This document shows, one piece after another, positions 1 through 6,270 of a stretch of DNA of 12,432 nt (its first letter is position 1; each line of letters starts with the position of its first letter). Source of the stretch: Fibrobacter sp. UBA4375 (GTDB lineage Bacteria; Fibrobacterota; Fibrobacteria; Fibrobacterales; Fibrobacteraceae). A model generated the notes under the pieces. That model worked only from the letters and a program-made list of their open reading frames with translations. It made no database searches and was not told the DNA's origin. The DNA lies in assembly GCA_002391195.1 (NCBI GenBank), contig DGRZ01000035.1:4875-17306 (forward strand), in the 5' to 3' direction. A program made the position numbers and the translations under genes.

Positions 1-122
1 TCAAAGCCTTCCTTCTTGGCCTTGGAGGCAAAGTAGGTGTACTTGTTGCGGGCCTGGGATTCGCCAGCGAAGGCGGCCTGGAGGTTCTTTTCGGTTTGGG
101 TACCTGCGTATTTGTTTGCCAT
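1..122 (-). CDS. rbr: Rubrerythrin, N-terminal part (cut by window edge)
   Basis: The first 40 residues are visible, starting MANKYAGTQTEKNLQAAFAG and continuing with a GESQARNKY segment. This is the characteristic N-terminus of rubrerythrin; the Glu of GES is in the first helix of the diiron ferritin-like domain and is expected to be an iron ligand. Rubrerythrins are cytoplasmic non-haem iron peroxidases that reduce hydrogen peroxide in anaerobes, with a C-terminal rubredoxin-like iron site that lies outside this window. The start is supported by an AAGGAT ribosome binding site about 8 nt upstream. The gene is separated from the upstream FISUMP gene by a terminator, so it is probably transcribed alone. 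Recognition is from motif memory; the rest of the protein is not seen. Confidence 0.88.
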   Translation of the reverse strand, partial: MANKYAGTQTEKNLQAAFAGESQARNKYTYFASKAKKEGF

Positions 123-167
123 AGATTTTATCCTTTTTTATGATAGTGTTTTTGTGTCTCATATGTG

Positions 168-173
168 AATATA
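168..173 (-). promoter_or_regulatory. Candidate -10 element of rubrerythrin (TATATT)
   Basis: On the minus strand TGTATATTC lies about 45 nt upstream of the rubrerythrin start and just downstream of the FISUMP terminator. No convincing -35 box is seen at the right distance. The same TGTATATT string occurs upstream of both nuclease copies in this window, which is why it is listed. Confidence 0.35.
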
Positions 174-187
174 CATTATTTTATAGG

Positions 188-214
188 AAAAAGCCCAGCG
201 GTTTTGCCGCGGAC
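188..214 (-). terminator. Rho-independent terminator after the FISUMP gene
   Basis: Read on the minus strand, a GC-rich hairpin (GUCC, a bulged U, GCGG, loop CAAAA, CCGC, GGGC) is followed at once by five U residues. It lies about 35 nt after the stop codon of the FISUMP lipoprotein gene and separates it from rubrerythrin. Confidence 0.7.
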
Positions 215-247
215 CTTTATGAGTGCGGATTTTTGTGTGGAAATACG

Positions 248-3133
248 TTAGGGCGCGGCGTTTTCTACGCAGCGGACAAATGCGGGTTGTGAAAAATAAT
301 AATTACCAATGTCATGTAAATTTTGGGTAAAGCCGAATAGTTCTATCATATAATACTTGGATTCAGGCGTAGTAGCAGTTATAAAGTAGGTTGATTGTCC
401 GATTTCTTCGCCCTCTGAATGTCCCCAACTGTAGTATTGTCCTGTACCAAGTATGGATAATCCCGTAGAATTCGTCGGGGCTTGTTCTTTGCTGAACCAT
501 GTCCACCCATCAACAGCCTTTAATGCTCTAGACGGAGCGTCTTCACCATAAACAGATATGACGAAATCAAAAAGTTCGTTCCATTCGTCATATGTAGGTA
601 TATGCCAGCCATTAGGGCATAAGCCTTGATGTTTATCCGTGATAGGGTAGCTTGCGGCAATGCGATTTTTGTATATGGGCGATATGTTCATGGCTGCCGT
701 CCAAGAATAATGATAGCCGGACTTGCTGCAGTATTTTTCGTCATTCCAGGGGCATAAATTTTCCTCGGCCAAATTTGCCAATGTGGTGGCGTCAGCGTTT
801 TCCCCCGCATAGTGCAGGTTCTCGGCCATCCAGTTTTGTGTGCCGATGACAACGGTTCTATAAGTTTGTCCGTCTCGTTGGTCAATCAATGTACCATAGG
901 TAATATCTGGATTGTACCAGGAATCCTTTTCCATATCGATAAGGAGCAAGGAATACCACAACCCGCTTTTGCATACAAATGAATTATTGTATACCTTCTT
1001 CACGGCGCTCTCGTTTTCGCTATTGCAGGTTCCCAAGATGGCCAGAAGTTCCGGATCAATGATGGATGTATTCTCGTCGTAGGGAGAGTCAATGGTGGTG
1101 GCGGATTGCTGGGAAGAACTGCTTTGCTTGACCGACGAACTGGAATTTTCGCTGGATGTGGGCGCGGCGTTTTCTACGCAGCGGACATTGAATGCATCAG
1201 ATGTGCCAATGGATCCCTTTATGTTATTTTCGTTGTAGAGAAATTCCTGGATAGCAAGGTAGGGTATGCCCAGCGCGGTTGTTGGAACATCTCCAGAAAT
1301 AAAGGCTGTTGATATGCCCATATCGATTCGTCCCCATGATTCACAGGTCATCCCCGTGGCGAGCATCGAAAAGCCGGTTACGTTTGTCGGGGCGACATCC
1401 CCGCTAAACCAGACCCAGCTATCGGTAGCCTTTATGGCATTGACTCCTTCGTTATAGGTGTACTTTACGTATTCGAGAAGCGTGTTCCATTCTTCCTTAG
1501 AGGGGACATGCCACCCGTCTGGGCAAATTCCTTGATGGTTGCTTGTAATTGGGTAATTGCTTACGATTCTTGTCCTGTATGTGGGGGAAAGGTTCATGGC
1601 TGCGGTCCATGTATAGACATACCCGGCCTTTTCACAATATTCTTCGTCTCCGGAGGGGCACAGGTTTTCATCTGCCATATTTGTCGCAAGTTCCTCGCTC
1701 GCATTTTCGCCGCCGTAGTGCAGGTTCTCGGCCATCCATTTTTGCGTGCCGACGACTACCGTCTTGTAGGTCTGCCCGTCACGCTGGTCAATTAGTGTGC
1801 CATAGGTAACTTTTGGGTTGAACCAGGAATCCTGTTCCATGTCGGCGAGGAGAAGGCTATACCACAGTCCGCTTTTACATACGAATGAAGAATTGAAAGC
1901 CTTCTTGACCGACCCCTCGCCTTCGCCGTTGCACGTTCCCAGTATGGCAAGGACTTCCGGATCGATGATGGATGTTTCTTCTTTGTAGGGCGGGTCGATG
2001 GTGGCGGTGGACTGCCTAGAGGAACTACTGCGTTTTATAGAGGAACTGGACTTGCCGCTGGAACTGGAGTCGCTGGAACTGGAGTCTCCGCTTTCCGATG
2101 AGTCATTTGCCGAACTAGAAGAACTTTCAGCAGAAATGCTTGAACTGGAAGATTCTTCTGTTGAGCTTGATGATAGTTTTTTCCCAAGCATGTGCCAATG
2201 TAGTTTTTCGCAAATAAATTTTTCATTGAAATAACGGGATTTGGGGTTTGTGTCGGGGCGGATTTCGCCCTCCCTCTTTTCGGTGCACCTGCCTAGCCCG
2301 AAAACATCGCTCCAGAAATATTCAACGTAATTCTCGAACATGGAAATATTTTGGGAAATGTTCCAGCCCAGGATGTTCTCACGGACTTGGGCCAACTCGA
2401 CTTCGAAGGCGTTGTCTGCGGATTGGGCCCGTTCCAGGGAGTCGTTCCAGACGCCGTCCTCTTCGATGTCCTTGGCAAGGTCTGCCAGGGAAAGGGAGAA
2501 CTCTCCTTCGCTCCTGCCGGCCTGCATGATGATGGAGATGGCGAGCAGAACGGCATCGCCGTCGGCATTTCCGAATATGTCCAGATCCTCCACGCTTTCG
2601 CCCGCAAAGTCCTCGGCAAAGGCTTCGAAGATTTCCTGGTCCGCAATTTTCTTGGCTTGTTTTACGGTCATGTCCTCGTTTTGCGCAAGCCATAGCGCCC
2701 GCTCGTATTCCAAGTGGGTGAGCAGGTTGATGTTCACGTTGTCGCGGTCCGAAAGGTCGGAGATGGCGTTCAGGGTAATCTGGCTTGCGGATACCTTTCC
2801 CGTTACTTCGTTGCGGTAGAACCCGTCGACACGCAACAGGGCATATTGCGACGCCAGTTCGATTTTGGAGATGGCGAAGGTGCCCATGTCTTCCGATATT
2901 CTGCCCAAGAAACTCTTTCCCGTCTGGGCACGGGTTTCAAAGTTCAGTTCGTACAGGGTCACGCTGGAACCCTTCACAAACGGCCCCTTCTGGGACACGC
3001 CCGCAATGTCCTTGTTCTCGATGGCGATGGAGTTTTCGGCTTCCGAGGTGCCGCCCGCGTTCTTGTCTTTGTCGGAACAGGCGACAACAAACAGGAGCAG
3101 GTAAACCAGAAGGGCGACGAATCTCAGGTACAT
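248..3133 (-). CDS. FISUMP-domain lipoprotein with two tandem FISUMP units
   Basis: A 961-aa cell-surface or periplasmic lipoprotein. Residues 1-18 are a hydrophobic signal peptide ending VVA before Cys19 (lipobox VVAC). Residues about 40-275 are an acidic domain beginning GVSQKGPFVKGSSVTLYEL, a block I recognise from other Fibrobacter FISUMP proteins. A Cys-pair module (283-314) precedes a Ser-rich linker (321-375). Then come two related units, 376-658 and 678-961, each with a Cys-pair module (GTCN...FVCKSGLWYSLL) followed by a FISUMP core (YGTLIDQRDGQTY..VV.GTQ.WMAENLHY, YTWTAAMN, C.DGWH.P...EWN, ending VRCVENAAP). A second Ser linker (659-677) joins them. Function is unknown; a role on the cell surface is inferred from the lipobox and linkers. 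The start has an AAGGAT site inside the end of the upstream gene, 1 nt away, so translation is probably coupled. The N-terminal part looks more GC-rich than the FISUMP units. Confidence 0.93.
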   Translation of the reverse strand: MYLRFVALLVYLLLFVVACSDKDKNAGGTSEAENSIAIENKDIAGVSQKGPFVKGSSVTLYELNFETRAQTGKSFLGRISEDMGTFAISKIELASQYALLRVDGFYRNEVTGKVSASQITLNAISDLSDRDNVNINLLTHLEYERALWLAQNEDMTVKQAKKIADQEIFEAFAEDFAGESVEDLDIFGNADGDAVLLAISIIMQAGRSEGEFSLSLADLAKDIEEDGVWNDSLERAQSADNAFEVELAQVRENILGWNISQNISMFENYVEYFWSDVFGLGRCTEKREGEIRPDTNPKSRYFNEKFICEKLHWHMLGKKLSSSSTEESSSSSISAESSSSSANDSSESGDSSSSDSSSSGKSSSSIKRSSSSRQSTATIDPPYKEETSIIDPEVLAILGTCNGEGEGSVKKAFNSSFVCKSGLWYSLLLADMEQDSWFNPKVTYGTLIDQRDGQTYKTVVVGTQKWMAENLHYGGENASEELATNMADENLCPSGDEEYCEKAGYVYTWTAAMNLSPTYRTRIVSNYPITSNHQGICPDGWHVPSKEEWNTLLEYVKYTYNEGVNAIKATDSWVWFSGDVAPTNVTGFSMLATGMTCESWGRIDMGISTAFISGDVPTTALGIPYLAIQEFLYNENNIKGSIGTSDAFNVRCVENAAPTSSENSSSSVKQSSSSQQSATTIDSPYDENTSIIDPELLAILGTCNSENESAVKKVYNNSFVCKSGLWYSLLLIDMEKDSWYNPDITYGTLIDQRDGQTYRTVVIGTQNWMAENLHYAGENADATTLANLAEENLCPWNDEKYCSKSGYHYSWTAAMNISPIYKNRIAASYPITDKHQGLCPNGWHIPTYDEWNELFDFVISVYGEDAPSRALKAVDGWTWFSKEQAPTNSTGLSILGTGQYYSWGHSEGEEIGQSTYFITATTPESKYYMIELFGFTQNLHDIGNYYFSQPAFVRCVENAAP
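251..1102 (-). repeat. FISUMP unit B (second copy of internal duplication)
   Basis: Encodes residues 678-961, aligned without large gaps to unit A. It ends in a 28-bp string (251-278) that is identical to 1160-1187 at the end of unit A; the other parts are diverged at DNA level. The Cys module and FISUMP core are both duplicated, so the duplication unit is module plus core, not the core alone. Confidence 0.85.
1160..2008 (-). repeat. FISUMP unit A (first copy of internal duplication)
   Basis: Encodes residues 376-658. Shares long near-identical blocks with unit B, such as SIIDPE.LAILGTCN, FVCKSGLWYSLL and YGTLIDQRDGQTY, while the last third before VRCVENAAP is much more divergent. Confidence 0.85.
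2009..2173 (-). repeat. Poly-serine linker coding region
   Basis: Encodes residues 321-375, runs of four or five Ser broken by Thr-Glu, Glu, Asp, Gly and Lys residues. This is the standard flexible linker of Fibrobacter secreted proteins. A shorter version lies at 1103-1159. On the opposite strand it reads as a Leu/Glu-rich frame with no significance. Confidence 0.85.
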
Positions 3134-3134
3134 T

Positions 3135-4031
3135 TTACGAATCCTTGTTGGGATGTTTCTTTTGCATTGCGGGCGGGATTTTCTGGGAAAGGGGGAACAG
3201 CTGCAGGTTCAGTTCGTAGACCCGCTCTGTCCCCTGGTCTTTGGCTGCAATATCCACCACCTTGCGCCGAAAGTTCTGCATCTCGGCAACGATATCTTTG
3301 TACGCCCCTTCGGTAAGCCCCAGGGTGATGGTGGAAAAGTTCCGCTCCGAAACGGGAACGCTGTCCAGGGATTCCACGGCCAGGTTCCCCATTTGCCGGT
3401 GAAGGTTCCGCACCGCCATCACCGAAGAAGGGAGCGTCCCCGTAGAAATGGACTTGCGGCCCTGCGTGTATTGCCCCTTTTTGGTGGATTTGCGCAGGAG
3501 TTTGCTGCGGGTCAAGAACTTGAGGCTTTGGGCGACGGCGTCTGCGCTGACCTCCGGAAAACAGAGCTTGGCGAGCCCCTTCGGGCTTGCCGAATCTACG
3601 GATGCGGCAAGTTCCCGTATGGCCGAATTTAGCCAGTTGGAGTAGTATTCGAAAAACGCCCTTTCGAGAATGCCGACCCTGTTGCTCAGGATGATTTCTT
3701 GCAGGCTATTAAAAATCTCTGTTTTTGTCTTGGCGTCTTTTGCCTGGTCGTAGGCTACTAGGAGTACAAAAAAGTCGCTTTCAAAACCGGAAAGGCCCAT
3801 GGCACCTGCAACGCGGACCCTGGCTTTTTTTGAAAGCCCGCTCTTGCCCTCGCATACCAGTTTCAGATACACGGGTGAACTGAATTTCGCGGCCTTCGCG
3901 AAACTCCTCCACGAAAAGCCGGCAATTTTCTTCTGCTCGGCATAGTAATCCGCCATGTACTTGCGGAAATCCTTGTATTCGTATATGGACTTCAAAAAGA
4001 AATCTGCGGATATCACGACATGGGGCGGCAT
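3135..4031 (-). CDS. TIGR02147 family protein (putative regulator, DUF4423-like)
   Basis: A 298-aa protein with the family signature SIYEYKDFRKYMADYY at residues 15-30, then a helix-turn-helix-like stretch at 40-80 (GFSWRSFAKAAKFSSPVYLKLV..GKSGLSKKA..RVAGAMGL). TIGR02147 is a paralogous family known mainly from Fibrobacter; the biochemical function is not established, and DNA binding is inferred from the XRE-like segment. It ends 1 nt before the FISUMP lipoprotein gene and probably forms an operon with it. The start is uncertain. Family members usually begin close to the KSIYEY motif, which here would be a TTG at 3995, but neither that TTG nor the ATG at 4031 has a good ribosome binding site. 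Residues 1-12 are antisense to a remnant of another gene, so the native 5' end may have been lost. Confidence 0.88.
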   Translation of the reverse strand: MPPHVVISADFFLKSIYEYKDFRKYMADYYAEQKKIAGFSWRSFAKAAKFSSPVYLKLVCEGKSGLSKKARVRVAGAMGLSGFESDFFVLLVAYDQAKDAKTKTEIFNSLQEIILSNRVGILERAFFEYYSNWLNSAIRELAASVDSASPKGLAKLCFPEVSADAVAQSLKFLTRSKLLRKSTKKGQYTQGRKSISTGTLPSSVMAVRNLHRQMGNLAVESLDSVPVSERNFSTITLGLTEGAYKDIVAEMQNFRRKVVDIAAKDQGTERVYELNLQLFPLSQKIPPAMQKKHPNKDS

Positions 4032-4323
4032 GTGCCTGGTCTATTCCGCGACACAGGACTTCTATCTCATCGTCAGGTTCAACGGTGACGATGAGGCGAC
4101 CGGCTCCGACCTTATCCAGGCGAAGATTCCCTTGAAAAAGGACAAGTCTCTTGCCAATGTAACTTGGGACGATTTCATACAGGAAGGCTGGGGGACTGCC
4201 GTAGACAAGGGAGAGGCAATCGCCAAGGCCGCTCGCATTGAAATTGGGTTTAAGGGGAGTGCCGGAACGACCAATGACTTTTCCATCTATGCCATAGGCA
4301 AGTACGGCACCTGCGACTGGTAG
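4003..4323 (+). pseudogene. C-terminal remnant of a Fibrobacter surface or carbohydrate-binding protein
   Basis: The plus-strand frame reads SADITTWGGMCLVYSA, then VTWDDFIQEGWG, then a FSIYAIGKYGTC ending, and stops at TAG 4321-4323. This pattern (W-G-G-x-C-x-x-Y-S, a W-x-x-F-x-Q-x-x-W-G centre, and F-x-I-x-x-I-G-x-x-G-x-C end) resembles a C-terminal domain I recognise from Fibrobacter secreted proteins. The frame is open upstream to 3955, but that part is only the antisense of the TIGR02147 gene and contains no signal peptide or start context. The fragment therefore lacks its N-terminal portion and any promoter. The left boundary is placed within a few bases of 4003 because the TIGR02147 homology ends at about 3995. 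The domain assignment is from memory and should be treated as likely, not certain. Confidence 0.6.
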
Positions 4324-4338
4324 ATGAAATTCTCCCTC

Positions 4339-4375
4339 TTTTAAAACCACAAGCGGCCCCCATCGGGAGCCGCTT
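4339..4375 (-). terminator. Terminator of nuclease copy 1
   Basis: On the minus strand a 7-bp stem (AAGCGGC/GCCGCTT), one mismatch, and an inner GGG/CCC stem with a 3-nt loop (4351-4375), followed by GTGGTTTTAAAA. It lies 22 nt after the stop codon of the nuclease gene. A closely similar hairpin follows copy 2. Confidence 0.7.
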
Positions 4376-4397
4376 TGATGTTAATATTGAACTACGG

Positions 4398-5318
4398 CTA
4401 GTTCTCAAGAATCTGTTCCCTGGTAAAGCCGAAATACGACACGGCGTTTTCGACGGACAGCACTCCGTCGCGAACCATTTTCTTTGCCGTGTTCAACTTG
4501 TCCTCGTTGGCTTTTGCTTCGGCGTCGGCCACCATCTTGCGGCGGACATCGCCGGCACTGACGAACCCGTATTTCTGCCCTATGCTCTTGAATGCCATGT
4601 CCAGCTCCTTGATGAGGTCGTCATCTACGTACTCCTCTAAATATAACTTCACTTTGGAAATAATGCAAGTCGCCTTTTCGTAGGGCATCTTCTGCAACGC
4701 ACCCTTGAATTTTGGCAAGATTGCAAGCAGTCTGTCCTTGTCAAAGGCATACTTCATGGCCACGATTCCCATGCCGGTTTCAGCATCCTCGCAAGCGAGA
4801 CAGTCGCTGTCGGGAATGTCCGCCATGTTTATGAAGGTGCACTTGAATGGAAGCACGGACCCGTGAAAATATTTGGGATATCCGTTTTCCAGTAGTTTTA
4901 GAGGATCCCAGTTATCGCGTCCGTTGTAGAAGATGATTGCCATGGTGGGGAACCCGCTAAATATGCGATTCTCCTCGTGTAGCCTCATGACGGAATGGAC
5001 ATAGCGGTCAATCTGTTCAAGGATTCCTACATCACGCCCCGACTTGTGCTCCAGCAAAATGCCCACAAGCACGGGTGCGCCCGTGGCAACGTTCACACGG
5101 AAAGCGATATCCGCCTCGCCGGTCTCGTCCACTTCCGAGTAGGAATCGGGAATCCGAATCAAGGTATCCAGGTTCACCACCGAGAGGAACTCGCTCAGTT
5201 CCCGGTTCACCTTCGCCGACAGTTCCAGCAGGTTCCTTGCGTGCGTGGTGTTTGAGAATAACCAGCGGAAGAAAGGATCGTGGCTGCGCTTTGCAGCGCC
5301 TGTATTTTCGTTCGTCAT
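4398..5318 (-). CDS. PD-(D/E)XK nuclease family protein (Rpn/PDDEXK_2-like), intact copy
   Basis: A 306-aa protein starting MTNENTGAAKRSHDPFFRWL. The HDPFF..LFS.....NLLE opening and the catalytic pattern D70 (GEADIAFRV) ... E90-H-K92 (LLEHKS) ... Q102 (LEQIDRY) match the Rpn / PDDEXK_2 family, often annotated as nuclease family transposase. E. coli Rpn proteins promote recombination and have DNA endonuclease activity; activity here is inferred from the conserved residues. The C-terminal region (about 255-306) is Lys/Glu-rich and probably helical. The start at 5318 is chosen because AGGAGA lies 6 nt upstream. The frame is open to 5495, but that runs through the leader and promoter region. No terminal inverted repeats are seen, so it does not look like an insertion sequence. 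A truncated paralogue follows in tandem. Confidence 0.85.
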   Translation of the reverse strand: MTNENTGAAKRSHDPFFRWLFSNTTHARNLLELSAKVNRELSEFLSVVNLDTLIRIPDSYSEVDETGEADIAFRVNVATGAPVLVGILLEHKSGRDVGILEQIDRYVHSVMRLHEENRIFSGFPTMAIIFYNGRDNWDPLKLLENGYPKYFHGSVLPFKCTFINMADIPDSDCLACEDAETGMGIVAMKYAFDKDRLLAILPKFKGALQKMPYEKATCIISKVKLYLEEYVDDDLIKELDMAFKSIGQKYGFVSAGDVRRKMVADAEAKANEDKLNTAKKMVRDGVLSVENAVSYFGFTREQILEN

Positions 5319-5407
5319 AGTTTCTCCTGGCCACACGCGGAGAACGGCCGCGATGGCCTTGTTCATTTGATAATAGGGGAATTCGGGCCGGAACGCCGAC
5401 CCATCTG

Positions 5408-5477
5408 GCAATTGGTCCAAAACCGCTTGAACCACAAAGAATCCCACTCGGGAAACCGGAGGGTAATATACAAAAAA
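5408..5477 (-). promoter_or_regulatory. Conserved leader/promoter block of nuclease copy 1
   Basis: A 70-bp block that is repeated at 6198-6267 with 65 of 70 bases identical by eye. On the minus strand it starts with TTTTTTGTATATTACCCTCC (likely -10 TATATT at 5465-5470) and continues into a leader. Position upstream of both nuclease copies supports a promoter role; no clear -35 is seen. Confidence 0.5.
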
Positions 5478-5486
5478 GTGTGTGGG

Positions 5487-5520
5487 AAAAACCACAAACG
5501 GCTCCCATCGGGAGCCGCTT
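5487..5520 (-). terminator. Terminator of nuclease copy 2
   Basis: A perfect 8-bp stem CGGCTCCC/GGGAGCCG with an ATC (GAT on the transcript strand) loop at 5499-5517, followed on the minus strand by TTTGTGGTTTTT. It lies downstream of the copy 2 stop codon and is the counterpart of the hairpin at 4351-4375. Confidence 0.7.
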
Positions 5521-5543
5521 AGATGTTTTATAAGGTTAGAAAA

Positions 5544-6197
5544 CTACTTTCCCAGAATCGCTTCTTCGGGGAGGTTGAACCGTCGGGTCAGAATTTCCAT
5601 GGAAACTCCGTCTTGGAGGAGCCCCCTGGCCGTATTTAACTTGTCCTCGTTGGCTTTTGCTTCGGTTTTTTGCTGTTCTTCGACACGAGCGTCGGCAATC
5701 TGTTGGCGAAAAACGTCACCGGCACTCACAAAGCCGTATTTTTGTCCTATGCTCTTGAAGGCCATGCTCAACTCCTTTAGAACGCCTTGGTCGACGTACT
5801 CCTTTAAATATAAACTTATTTTCTGCAAAAGGCAAGAGGCCTTATTTCCGTCCATCTTCTGCAGAGCGCTTTTGAACTGCGGCAAAACCGAAAGCAAAGC
5901 GTCCTTGTCAAAGGCATACTTCATGGCTACGATTCCCATGCCCGTTTCGGTGTCTTCGCAAGCGAGGCAGTCGCTGTCGGGAATGTCCGACATGTTTATG
6001 AAGGTGCACTTGAACGGAAGAACCGCCCCGTGAAAATATTTGGGATAACCATTTTCCAATAATTTCAGAGGATCCCAGTTATCGCGTCCGTTGTAGAAGA
6101 TAATCGCCATGGTGGGAAACCCGCTAAATACGCGGTTCTCTTCGTGTAGCCGCATGACGGAATGGACATACCGGTCAATCTGTTCAAGGATTCCGAC
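5544..6197 (-). pseudogene. Truncated PD-(D/E)XK nuclease, copy 2 (internal deletion)
   Basis: The remaining frame is homologous to residue 97 onward of copy 1: it reads VGILEQIDRYVHSV and continues with MRLHEENRVFSGFPTM, near-identical to copy 1 for about 110 residues. Upstream of 6197 the homology switches directly to the leader block of copy 1 (5408 onward), and an in-frame stop appears at 6207-6209. The equivalent of copy 1 positions 5031-5407 (about 377 bp: ribosome binding site, start codon and residues 1-96 with the catalytic Asp and Glu-x-Lys) is missing. Translation could only start at ATG 6155, which has no visible ribosome binding site, giving 203 aa without the active site. The C-terminal 50 residues differ clearly from copy 1 and carry a short insertion (EEQQKT). 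Confidence 0.85.
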
Positions 6198-6267
6198 GCA
6201 ACTGATTCAAAACCTCTTGAACCACAAAGAATCCCACTTGGGAAACCGGAGGGTAATATACAAAAAA
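6198..6267 (-). promoter_or_regulatory. Conserved leader/promoter block of nuclease copy 2
   Basis: The second copy of the 70-bp block described at 5408-5477, including TTTTTTGTATATTACC. It begins 3 nt after the ttcA stop codon. It now drives, at most, a gene fragment. Confidence 0.5.
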
Positions 6268-6270
6268 TGC

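Noticed and set aside
1998..2234. Plus-strand Leu/Glu-rich frame that looks like a repeat protein.
   Set aside because: It is the antisense of the Ser-rich linker codons of the FISUMP lipoprotein.
2714..3316. Plus-strand frame of 200 codons opposite the FISUMP and TIGR02147 junction.
   Set aside because: Spans two real genes on the other strand and contains no motif or start signal.
3781..4350. Minus-strand frame of 189 codons over the TIGR02147 start and the surface-protein remnant.
   Set aside because: Different frame from the TIGR02147 gene, partly antisense to the remnant, with no domain and no ribosome binding site; I considered it as the native upstream part of the regulator and found no similarity to that family.
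5319..5495. N-terminal extension of nuclease copy 1 to an ATG at 5495.
   Set aside because: It reads through the conserved leader and the probable promoter; the ATG at 5318 has AGGAGA and fits the family N-terminus.
4351..6267. The nuclease pair as an insertion sequence, given that the family is often named transposase.
   Set aside because: No terminal inverted repeats or target-site duplications are visible; the repeated ends are a promoter leader and a terminator, which fits gene duplication.
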